Positions 1-9,324 of a DNA stretch of 43,235 nucleotides are shown here, in pieces. This DNA is from Saprospiraceae bacterium (GTDB lineage Bacteria; Bacteroidota; Bacteroidia; Chitinophagales; Saprospiraceae), in assembly GCA_030645295.1 (NCBI GenBank), contig JAUSMG010000348.1:1-43235 (forward strand), read 5' to 3'. Each line of letters starts with the position of its first letter. Position 1 is the first letter of the stretch. The notes below the pieces were generated by a model that was given only the letters and a program-made list of their open reading frames with translations, was not told the DNA's origin and made no database searches. Position numbers and translations under genes: made by a program.

Positions 1-3000
1 CCCGGGGCATTCGACGCTGGCACATCGACTATTAATATTGAAGGATATGGTAACAGTTCACAATTCCCATCCTCCATTATTTCGACCAATTTGACATATC
101 ACAAAGTACGGTTTGTCAATACTGGCCATGTTAATACAAATAATAGTTTTTTTCATGAAGTAGAGTTTACGCAAGATGGTAAAATTAGTGGTAACAATAC
201 CTTTGAAATTTTGTTTTTATCCCCTGGGATATCCTGTGAACTTTCTAGGAACTCCACCCAAACCATTTCCCCCCTCGGTAACTTCATCGCCGAAGGCTTT
301 GGCGGCTTCCCCATCGAAATAAAATCCAACCAACTCGGCACCCAAGCCACGCTACACAAAGACGGTGATCCCGTCTGTCTCGATTTCCTCTACATGACTG
401 ACATCGCTGCCACCGGTACCGGCTTCAGCTACGCAGGGGCCAACTCTGACGATGTGTTCAACAATTCCGGCTGGCTATTTCAAGCCTGTCCGCCCTGCTT
501 CTATGAACCGCCGCTTCCCGCGCCCATCCTCGACCCGGCAAGCATCACTACCGTATTGTGCAGTGGACAGGCAAGCCTTATCCTGGCCGACCTACCCTCA
601 GGGTATGAAGCCGTTTGGTTCGATGCCAACCAAATGAATGAACTATACGCCTCAACGGCAAACCTCTTTGAGCCTTTGGTGAATCAATCCACTATACTTT
701 TCGGAGCGTTTCGGGATTTGTCTACGGGCTGTGTAAGCGATTTATTGGAAGTGCAGGTGATCGTGGTGAATGATCCCCCTATAGCCTTGTGTCAGGACAT
801 TACCATTACCCTGGGTTCCGGAGAATGTGATACGCCCATCGTTCCCTCCGATATTGACGCTGGCTCCAGTGATGATTGTGGCATCGCCGATCTTGAAATT
901 AACCCCATGGTTTGCCCCATCGGTCAGACCATCGTCACGCTAACCGTAACGGATAATATCGGACAGACCAGTATCTGCACGGCGACTGTAACAGTACTGG
1001 AATTCCCGAACCCGATAACTTCTTTGGTGTGTAATGATCTGGTAATCATTTCAGTAGACAACAACTGCGCTGGTTGTCTCAATCCAGAGGACGCGCTCGA
1101 AGGAGGACCATACCACTGCTTTGATGATTACATTATAGAAATTGATAAAACCCTTCCTTATGGCAACGGCCCTTGGGTACCTGCATGTGTAGGTTCTATG
1201 GACATTGGTAAAACCTATCAGTACCGTGTAACAGACCCGGACACGGGCAACAAATGCTGGGGCAATGTAAAGATCGACGACAATATAAAACCAGTTTGTC
1301 AGCCCCCCGCCAGTGTAACGCTTTCATGTGAGGGCTTCGATCCAAGTTTAATGGCATACCCTGCTGTGGTCAGCGACAACTGCTGCCTCGATGCAACAAG
1401 AGAATACCAAGGGAAAGTTGGTCTGAGCCATGTTGCAAACTATAGTCAATTTGATACGGTCTGTAACAAGGGGACCCTCAACCGTACTTTCACGGCCTAC
1501 GACTGTACCGGAAATACCAGTTCCTGCACGCAGCGTATCATAGTAAATTACCAACAGGACTATTTTGTTCACTTCCCCAATGATGTGATTGTAACGGCAT
1601 GTGATGGTACTGGGCTTTTTGGAGAACCAAGTTTCTTCGGTTTGAACTGCGAACTCATGGGCGTAAGTTATGAGGACGTAGTTTTCATCGATGTTCCCGA
1701 TGTGTGTTACGAGATAGAGCGTACCTGGACCATTCTTAACTGGTGCACCTACAACCCGAATCTCGACTGCATCAATGTTCCAAACCCCACGCCTAATGCA
1801 ATTCCGAACCACCCCTCTAATTTACCTGGCCCAATTGTGTCTGCTTGTGGCACTTCTGGCTCCTGGGCGCCAACGGTGGTTAAAATAAATCCGTCAGACC
1901 CTACACCCACCAACTACTGTTCGTTTTGGCAATTAAATGCCAATTGCTATAAATACAAGCAAATCATCAAGATCGATGACCAGCAAGCGCCCGTTGTAAA
2001 CTGCCCTTCTACCATCGAAATCAATCTGGAAGGTATAGGAAGGGATACACTTGCTCTGGCGGACATCAATTTTACTTATTCAGATAATTGTTCGCCGAAT
2101 GATTTGTTCGTATTGCCGTTCCAGACCTTGTATTTTGACTGTGACGACCAAGGTACCTCCCTCGAAGTAGAGATCTCAGTGCGAGATATTTGTGACAATG
2201 TGGGTACTTGTACGATTGAGGTGGTAGTACTTACAACCCAAAATTGTGGCGCTGTTTCAATTTCTGATCCCTGCGGATGCAAAAACAACGCGACCACGCT
2301 GACCAATGGTCAATTTGAGGAAACCATTAAGATCATCTCCTCTCCTGGTAAGACCTGGACCCTCATTGCAAATACCGGGTTGTACAGCACAGGTAGCCCG
2401 GCGCCACCGGCTGCACCCATCCTGATTCCATTGGGCGCCACTTTTACAGAAATCCCAAATCAAAGTGGCGAATATTACCTCACAGGCATTCATGTGGATG
2501 CGCAGGGATATTCCATCATTGCGGAGAGTGAAACAGGGGAAATCCTGACCATCGGCAACCAATGCGAATATCCAAACCCTGAAATCAGCTCCGATCTTTC
2601 AGGCGTATATTGTGTATTCTCCGATCCAGTTGACCTGACGGGTATTCCCGGAGACAATAATATTATTACTGAGTTTTTTACGGTTAACGGGGGACAATCC
2701 TCCCAATTTGATCCATCACAAGGACCCGGCACCTATGAAATTGTTTACATAGTGGATGGTGGTACAGCCAAAGCTTTTGGTCCCGATGATCCAGGTTGTG
2801 TTAGCACAATCTCGGTGAATGTGGTAGTCAACCCTATTCCAACAATAATCTGCCCGGATGATGTTACTGTAAACGCAGATCCCGGGCTTTGCTCTACTCT
2901 TGTCAATGATCTTGAACCTGTTATAAATGAATACGGTTGTCCAGTGATGCTCACATATCATATTGATGGAATATTTGGTACATTTAATGGCGATGCATCA

Positions 3001-6000
3001 GGTAGAGACTTTAATGTTGGATCGAATTCTGTGAGTTACTATTTAACTGGAAATGGACAATATGTTGCAAGTTGTGGCTTCTATATAACTGTTCTTGATA
3101 TTGAGGCTCCTGATTTACAATGTGTATCACGTACTTTAGAGAATGATCCAGGTATGTGTTCGCGTCTGATAGCCGATAATAGTCAGGACGCCACCGCGAC
3201 AGACAATTGTCCCGGCCCCATTACCCTGACCCACAACTACCCTCCTGCGCCCAACAACAATACACTCGCAGGAGCCACCTTCCCGGTCGGGACTACCCAG
3301 GTGATCTGGACGGCAACCGACGCGTCGGGCAATCAAAGCACTTGTTTGCAGGAAGTCACCATCGAGGACACCGAAGACCCGGTTTTCCTCGATTGCCCCG
3401 CGCAAATGATCATGGTAGGCAACGACCCTGATCAATGTTCTGCGAAAATAAACTGGTCGCCACCCGCAGCCGTTGACAATTGTGGCATCCCTGTAGTAAT
3501 GCAGGTGGGCGGTCCGCCTTCAGGATCGGTGATCCAGGTCGTTTGTCCGCCTATGCCAACCTTGATCACTTATCTGGCGACGGATGGAAGCGCGAATACC
3601 ACCATTTGCAGCTTCGAGATCATGGTTATAGACTCAGAACGCCCCGAATTTGATGCCGACATCATCATGCCAAATGACACCACGGTGAATTGTCATCAGG
3701 TGCCGGCTAACTGCGTTTACCACGGCCCCTTGATCTGTACTCCCTTGACCAGCAACGATGTACACGACAACTGCACGTCGCCAGCGGATTTGGAGGTGGA
3801 TTATAATGAAGCCAGTACAAAGAATCCTGATCCGTCCGTTTGCGGTCATTACGACTACGATCTGACCCGCACATGGACGGTCACAGATTGCGCCAATAAC
3901 GCACTGGTTCATGTCCAGGAAATTGAAGTACAGGACACGACCAAATCAGTAGCGATTTGCAGAAACGATACCATCACCTTGAACGACTTTGGTACGTTTA
4001 CCATCCTGCCACGCGATTTGGACAGAGGCTCCTGGGATAATTGTGCGGCCAATGCAAATTTGACTTTTACCGCTAGTCAAACGGTTTTCTCCTGTGCAGA
4101 TTTGCCCAACAGCCCCGTGCCGGTTACCTTAACGGTAACAGACCCCTGCGGCAATTTCTCTACCTGTACCGCTTTTGTTACCATTTGGGAGGGCAATGGC
4201 AAGTGTATCCCTGAATATGATTTTGATGGTTCTGATCCTTGTGCTTGTCTCGACAATGCTACCACGCTCGACAACGGACAGTTCTCCGAACTAATTCAAA
4301 TTCAATCCCTTGCGGGTCAGACCTGGACCATCGTAAGCAGCAGTGGACTTTACCTGGTGTCAAGCCCGGCCCCACCCGCTGCCCCGATTCCCGTTGCCAA
4401 CGGCACCATAATGACGAACGGCCAGTTTGATGGCTACGATAACGATGGCGATTTGGTCATCGACGAACTGGATGAGCGTGTTTACTATACCTTCAGAGGA
4501 CGCCATGTGGACGGGCAGGGATATTTTGCCCTGTTGCGCAGCAACCTGAATCAGGAGATCACACTGGAAAACAAATGCTATTACCCGACGCCTTACTTTA
4601 TTGATTTCGTGCTGAATGATCCGCTTTGCATCGGCACGCCACCCTTCACCATTGCGGTGGGCGAATTCAACAACGCGACGGGTATGATCGTACCAGGTTC
4701 CGTAATGGTGAACGGGGTGGTAACCACCGTTTTTGATGCGGGCGCACTGGGCGTTGGCAACCATACCGTGATGGCCACTTTTGATGCCTTCGATGCGCAA
4801 CCCTTTACCAAAGTGAATGGCGTGATGGTTGCAGGAAGCGAGCAAGCAGCACAAAACGACCCCGGCTGCAAGCAGAAGATCACGAAGATCGTCAATGTGG
4901 TGGCGACGCCTACTACCTTGATCTGTAATGATCTGGTTCATGTTTCGATGGACGCGGACTGTCAGGTGACGACCCTGGTAGACGATGTGCTGGAAGGTAC
5001 TTACTTCTGCTACGACGATTATACGGTGGAAGTAGACAAAACACCGCCTTATGGCAATGGCCCATGGATCCCGGCTACATTTAACTCCTCCGATATTGGC
5101 AAAACCTATCAGTATCGAGTGGTACACACCAGCGGTGGCAATAACATTTGCTGGGGCGAGATCAAAATTGAAGACAAACTTGCGCCGGCACTCGATTGCC
5201 CGGCAGATATCACCATTGCCTGCAGCGAACCAACCGATATTTCTCATACCGGAAACGTGGTCATTTCTGACTGCAGCAGCACCACGACCGTGCTGGCCAA
5301 TGTGGTGGTAGACCATGGGGAGTGTGGAGATCCGCGGCAAATCATTACCCGAAAATTCATTGTCACAGATGCCTGGGGGAATCAATCCATCTGCGATCAA
5401 ACGATCACAGTCAGACCCTTTGATCTTGCTGATCTAGTGATGCCTGCGGACATCACCATTGATTGTGAATCAGCCTATTTGAATCCATTGGCGACACAAC
5501 CTGCCATTACAGGCCAGCCCAGTATTAACGGTGCGCCCATTGGTACCAACTTGTGTTCTGCGACTTTTGGTTTCACAGATGTTGTCCTGAACGGTTGCAG
5601 CGGCAGTACTGAAATACTGAGAACCTGGACGGTTAAAAATTCGTGTTTGCCCCTGAGCAGCACGAACCCGGCTACGCACACGCAAGTGATACGCGTGAAG
5701 GATTTCAGCGGCCCGGCATTTGTCTGTCCTCCGGCGGTAACGGTTTCAAACGATCCGTTCTCCTGCTGCGCCACGGCGGCACTGCCAGGGATGATCGTTT
5801 CAGAAGGCTGTTCCAATATCAGCAATCTGGAAGCCTTGGTAACGGGTACAAACCCGAACAACGGCAATATCATCACCTTTACCGTGGGCGGCCATCTGAC
5901 GGATTTCCCTGGCAACAACTGGTGGAACCCGGATACCCTGGCTGTGTTTGATTACACGCAATGCCTGCCTTTAGGGGTTTATCAGGTGACTTATTCGGCG

Positions 6001-9000
6001 GCAGATGCTTGTGGTAATCTCTCAAATTGCAACTTTGAACTGACCGTAGCCGACTTAGTGCCGCCTGCAGTAGCCTGCGACCAGTTGACCCAAGTGGCGC
6101 TGACGGCAGACGGCATGGCCGTCGTTAATGCTTCGACCTTCGATGACGGCACGACCGATAACTGTTGCCTGGAGGATTTCGAAGTGCGCCGGATGAATGC
6201 TAACCCTTGCGAAGGCAATTCGTTTGGGCCAAGCGTCTCATTCTGCTGCTCTGACCTTGGCGATACCATTCTGGTGGTCTTCCGGGCCAATGACTGCCAT
6301 GGCAATTCGAATGATTGTATGGTGTCCGTTTTGGTGGAAGACAAGATCAAACCTACTTGCCAGGCCCCTGCGCAGATGTTGGTGAATTGCGAAAATTTTG
6401 ATCCGAGCCTCTGGGCCTATGGGTTTGCATTCGCCGACGATAACTGCTGCCTAGATACCATTACCACGACCACGAATTACGCACTGTTCGACACCGTTTG
6501 TAACAAAGGCACCATCACCCGCACTTTCCGCGCCTTTGACTGCGCCAACAACTCCAGCCAGTGCACGCAGCGGGTCATTGTGAACTACCTGCAGGACTAC
6601 TTCGTCAAATTCCCGAACGATGCCATCGTGACGGTTTGCGACGGAACCGGCTTGTATGGCGAGCCAGTTTTCTTCGGCGAGGATTGCGAACTGCTGGGCG
6701 TTACTTACGCTGATGAGATCTTCACGGTGGTACCGGATGCCTGCTTCAAGATCGAGCGAACCTGGAGCATCATCAACTGGTGTACGTTCAATCCGAACCT
6801 TCCGTTCATTGATGTTCCAAACCCGAATCCGAACGCTACGACGAACCATCCGTCGAATCTTCCCGGACCGACCGTATCCGCTTGCGGCACATTGGCCCCC
6901 TGGGCGCCAACGGTGGTAAAGATCAATCCGACGGATCCGACAGCGACAAATTTCTGCACGTTCTGGGACGCAAATGCCAACGGATACCGTTACAAACAGA
7001 TCATCAAGATCATTGATGGTCAAGCGCCGACGGGAACTTATGTAACCCCGACCTGCGACAATCAGAACTGGTTGACCGCGAACCATTCAGGATTATGGAA
7101 TGAGTCGGAATGGTGGAACAATGGCTTCCAAACCCACGACCTGTGCGAGGAGCCAACAGATCTTTGCATCACTGGAACCGACGCTTGCTCGGGTTCGAAT
7201 GTGAACATCGAGTACCTGTTGTTCCTCGATATGGATGGGGACGGTGTGATGGAAACGGTGATCAATTCCGTGAATACCGGCATCGCTGGTCTTGGCTGGA
7301 ACAACGTTTTGTTCAACAACCTGAATACGCCAAACTTTGCTGGCGGTACCCCACGCAACTTTGACGAGCGTCCGGTACCCGCCAACCAGAAGTACGGTTT
7401 TGCGATCCAGGAGACCGTAGTGGGCAACAATAAAACGGCCTGTGTGCGCTGGAACACCCAACAGGCGCAGAACACATTTGTGGCGCCTGAAATGCCACAC
7501 GGTACGCACAAGATCAAGTGGTTGATCTCGGATGGTTGCGGCAACAACCAGGAGTACGAGTATACCTTTACCGTGAAGGATTGCAAAGCTCCGACCGTGG
7601 TGTGTCTCAACGGTTTGAGTGTGAACACCATGCCAACGGCAATGATCCAATTGTGGGCAACAGACTTCCTACAGTATACGGAAGACAACTGTACCCCAGC
7701 GGGTCAGATACAACTTGGTATCCGCAAATGCGGCCAAGGCACCGGTTTTCCATTAGACGCGAACGGCAACCAGATCACGAACGTAACCTTCGATTGCACA
7801 GAACTCGGCACGCAGTGTGTTGAACTCTGGTCCATCGATGCAGCCGGAAACGCCGACTACTGCGAGACCTACGTGATCGTACAGGACAACCTCGGCAACT
7901 GCCCGTCAGCAGACCATATCAATGTAGCGGGTGCGTTGAAAACCGAGATTATGGAAGGCGTGGAAGAAGGCTCCGTGCACATCGACGGTACCAGCACTTT
8001 TGCGCCACCGTATTCTTACTTCGATCTTTCAGACACGCTGGGTACATATGCTGTAATTAATTCAGTGCCTTTGGCCTCTACCTTCGTGATCGCTCCGGAG
8101 AAGGACGACAACCCGCTCAATGGTGTAACCACCTATGACCTGGTGTTGATCTCCAAGCACATCCTCGGCATTGAGCCCTTGAACACGCCGTACAAAATGA
8201 TCGCAGCGGATGCGAACAAATCCGGTTCGATCACGACGTTTGACATCGTGGAGCTCCGCAAGTTGATCCTGGGTATTTACACAGAGCTGCCGAACAATAC
8301 TTCCTGGCGTTTTGTAGACAAAGCCTTTCAATTCCCGAACCTGAATAACCCATTCCAGACCCTGTTCCCAGAAACCATTTCGGTGGCAGATGCCATGGCG
8401 ACGCAGGCAGCCAAAGACTTCGTGGGCGTGAAAGTAGGCGATGTGAACAACACGTCAGTCGCCAACGCTACGATGCAGGCTGAGGATCGGACCTCCGCCA
8501 CGGCACTCTTTGACATTGAAGATCAGGATGTTAGCGCGGGCGAGGAGTTCGAGGTTACGTTCAGATCTGCACAGCAGTTGAAAGGCTTCCAGTTTACGAT
8601 GCTCCTTAACGGCCTCGAAGCAGTAGGCGCAGTAGAATCAGACAACGTAACGGCTTCGAACTTCGGTATGGTGTTCGAAAATGCGATGACGGTCTCAATC
8701 GATGGCGCCCAGGAGTTTACGCTTCGATTTCGGGCTTTGAAGTCTGGCAAGTTGAGAGAAATGCTCGGAGTTTCGGGTTCGATCACACGAGCCGAGGCAT
8801 ACACCGCCAATGACGCAATGACCAATGACGCAATGACCCGCCTCGGCATCGCTTTCCGTTTCGACGGCAAGACAATTGCAGGCGTTGGTTTCGAATTGTA
8901 CCAAAATCAGCCTAACCCATTCGTTAACCGTACGTTCATCGGTTTCTTCCTTCCAGAAGCCGATGAAGCAACGTTGTCGGTGTACGATGAAACAGGCCGT

Positions 9001-9147
9001 TTAGTGTACCAGCAGAAAGGTCAGTTTGCCAAAGGGGATAACACGATCGCATTGGATCGCGCGCTCTTGAACAGCACTGGCATGTTGTTCTACAAACTGG
9101 AAACTTCTACTGACTCTGCTACGAAGAAGATGATCCAGGCGAAGTAG
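1..9147 (+). CDS. Giant secreted multidomain protein (HYR-type repeats, dockerin type I-like pair, cohesin-like segment, T9SS type A sorting domain); 5' truncated by the window
   Basis: Frame is open from base 1 (PGAFDAGTSTINIEGYGNSSQFPSSIISTNLTYHKV...), so the listed start at 91 is not the true start. Repeated HYR-like motifs (DNCG..., C.ATVTV). Dockerin-like 'NPLNGVTTYDLVLISKHILG...ADANKSGSITTFDIVELRKLILG'. C-terminal 'FELYQNQPNPFVNRTFIGFFLPEADEATLSVYDETGRLVYQQKG...KKMIQAK' typical of T9SS type A. Confidence 0.9.
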   Translation, partial: PGAFDAGTSTINIEGYGNSSQFPSSIISTNLTYHKVRFVNTGHVNTNNSFFHEVEFTQDGKISGNNTFEILFLSPGISCELSRNSTQTISPLGNFIAEGFGGFPIEIKSNQLGTQATLHKDGDPVCLDFLYMTDIAATGTGFSYAGANSDDVFNNSGWLFQACPPCFYEPPLPAPILDPASITTVLCSGQASLILADLPSGYEAVWFDANQMNELYASTANLFEPLVNQSTILFGAFRDLSTGCVSDLLEVQVIVVNDPPIALCQDITITLGSGECDTPIVPSDIDAGSSDDCGIADLEINPMVCPIGQTIVTLTVTDNIGQTSICTATVTVLEFPNPITSLVCNDLVIISVDNNCAGCLNPEDALEGGPYHCFDDYIIEIDKTLPYGNGPWVPACVGSMDIGKTYQYRVTDPDTGNKCWGNVKIDDNIKPVCQPPASVTLSCEGFDPSLMAYPAVVSDNCCLDATREYQGKVGLSHVANYSQFDTVCNKGTLNRTFTAYDCTGNTSSCTQRIIVNYQQDYFVHFPNDVIVTACDGTGLFGEPSFFGLNCELMGVSYEDVVFIDVPDVCYEIERTWTILNWCTYNPNLDCINVPNPTPNAIPNHPSNLPGPIVSACGTSGSWAPTVVKINPSDPTPTNYCSFWQLNANCYKYKQIIKIDDQQAPVVNCPSTIEINLEGIGRDTLALADINFTYSDNCSPNDLFVLPFQTLYFDCDDQGTSLEVEISVRDICDNVGTCTIEVVVLTTQNCGAVSISDPCGCKNNATTLTNGQFEETIKIISSPGKTWTLIANTGLYSTGSPAPPAAPILIPLGATFTEIPNQSGEYYLTGIHVDAQGYSIIAESETGEILTIGNQCEYPNPEISSDLSGVYCVFSDPVDLTGIPGDNNIITEFFTVNGGQSSQFDPSQGPGTYEIVYIVDGGTAKAFGPDDPGCVSTISVNVVVNPIPTIICPDDVTVNADPGLCSTLVNDLEPVINEYGCPVMLTYHIDGIFGTFNGDASGRDFNVGSNSVSYYLTGNGQYVASCGFYITVLDIEAPDLQCVSRTLENDPGMCSRLIADNSQDATATDNCPGPITLTHNYPPAPNNNTLAGATFPVGTTQVIWTATDASGNQSTCLQEVTIEDTEDPVFLDCPAQMIMVGNDPDQCSAKINWSPPAAVDNCGIPVVMQVGGPPSGSVIQVVCPPMPTLITYLATDGSANTTICSFEIMVIDSERPEFDADIIMPNDTTVNCHQVPANCVYHGPLICTPLTSNDVHDNCTSPADLEVDYNEASTKNPDPSVCGHYDYDLTRTWTVTDCANNALVHVQEIEVQDTTKSVAICRNDTITLNDFGTFTILPRDLDRGSWDNCAANANLTFTASQTVFSCADLPNSPVPVTLTVTDPCGNFSTCTAFVTIWEGNGKCIPEYDFDGSDPCACLDNATTLDNGQFSELIQIQSLAGQTWTIVSSSGLYLVSSPAPPAAPIPVANGTIMTNGQFDGYDNDGDLVIDELDERVYYTFRGRHVDGQGYFALLRSNLNQEITLENKCYYPTPYFIDFVLNDPLCIGTPPFTIAVGEFNNATGMIVPGSVMVNGVVTTVFDAGALGVGNHTVMATFDAFDAQPFTKVNGVMVAGSEQAAQNDPGCKQKITKIVNVVATPTTLICNDLVHVSMDADCQVTTLVDDVLEGTYFCYDDYTVEVDKTPPYGNGPWIPATFNSSDIGKTYQYRVVHTSGGNNICWGEIKIEDKLAPALDCPADITIACSEPTDISHTGNVVISDCSSTTTVLANVVVDHGECGDPRQIITRKFIVTDAWGNQSICDQTITVRPFDLADLVMPADITIDCESAYLNPLATQPAITGQPSINGAPIGTNLCSATFGFTDVVLNGCSGSTEILRTWTVKNSCLPLSSTNPATHTQVIRVKDFSGPAFVCPPAVTVSNDPFSCCATAALPGMIVSEGCSNISNLEALVTGTNPNNGNIITFTVGGHLTDFPGNNWWNPDTLAVFDYTQCLPLGVYQVTYSAADACGNLSNCNFELTVADLVPPAVACDQLTQVALTADGMAVVNASTFDDGTTDNCCLEDFEVRRMNANPCEGNSFGPSVSFCCSDLGDTILVVFRANDCHGNSNDCMVSVLVEDKIKPTCQAPAQMLVNCENFDPSLWAYGFAFADDNCCLDTITTTTNYALFDTVCNKGTITRTFRAFDCANNSSQCTQRVIVNYLQDYFVKFPNDAIVTVCDGTGLYGEPVFFGEDCELLGVTYADEIFTVVPDACFKIERTWSIINWCTFNPNLPFIDVPNPNPNATTNHPSNLPGPTVSACGTLAPWAPTVVKINPTDPTATNFCTFWDANANGYRYKQIIKIIDGQAPTGTYVTPTCDNQNWLTANHSGLWNESEWWNNGFQTHDLCEEPTDLCITGTDACSGSNVNIEYLLFLDMDGDGVMETVINSVNTGIAGLGWNNVLFNNLNTPNFAGGTPRNFDERPVPANQKYGFAIQETVVGNNKTACVRWNTQQAQNTFVAPEMPHGTHKIKWLISDGCGNNQEYEYTFTVKDCKAPTVVCLNGLSVNTMPTAMIQLWATDFLQYTEDNCTPAGQIQLGIRKCGQGTGFPLDANGNQITNVTFDCTELGTQCVELWSIDAAGNADYCETYVIVQDNLGNCPSADHINVAGALKTEIMEGVEEGSVHIDGTSTFAPPYSYFDLSDTLGTYAVINSVPLASTFVIAPEKDDNPLNGVTTYDLVLISKHILGIEPLNTPYKMIAADANKSGSITTFDIVELRKLILGIYTELPNNTSWRFVDKAFQFPNLNNPFQTLFPETISVADAMATQAAKDFVGVKVGDVNNTSVANATMQAEDRTSATALFDIEDQDVSAGEEFEVTFRSAQQLKGFQFTMLLNGLEAVGAVESDNVTASNFGMVFENAMTVSIDGAQEFTLRFRALKSGKLREMLGVSGSITRAEAYTANDAMTNDAMTRLGIAFRFDGKTIAGVGFELYQNQPNPFVNRTFIGFFLPEADEATLSVYDETGRLVYQQKGQFAKGDNTIALDRALLNSTGMLFYKLETSTDSATKKMIQAK

Positions 9148-9224
9148 GGCGCGGGGCTTGTCTCCGCCCCATTCCCGGGGATGAATGACCCGCGAAACGC
9201 AAAATAATTTTTGAAAGTTTACCT

Positions 9225-9263
9225 GAACCACCCCAAGCAATTGAGGTGGTTCGCTTTTTATTT
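9225..9263 (+). terminator. Rho-independent terminator
   Basis: GAACCACC (9225-9232) pairs with GGTGGTTC (9245-9252), followed by GCTTTTTATTT. Lies between the giant gene and the methyltransferase. Confidence 0.75.
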
Positions 9264-9324
9264 GGAGGATCAAATTGGCAGAGTCTTACTTTCGCAGGAT
9301 TTCAAGATAAATGCCTCTGCCACC

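Noticed and set aside
4360-5400. 346-aa reverse-strand ORF antisense to the giant gene
   Set aside because: Fully inside a strong coding frame, no recognisable domain; GC-driven antisense artefact like the many other antisense ORFs here.
9211-9324. N-terminal extension of the methyltransferase ORF
   Set aside because: Overlaps a rho-independent terminator; ATG at 9325 matches the expected domain start.
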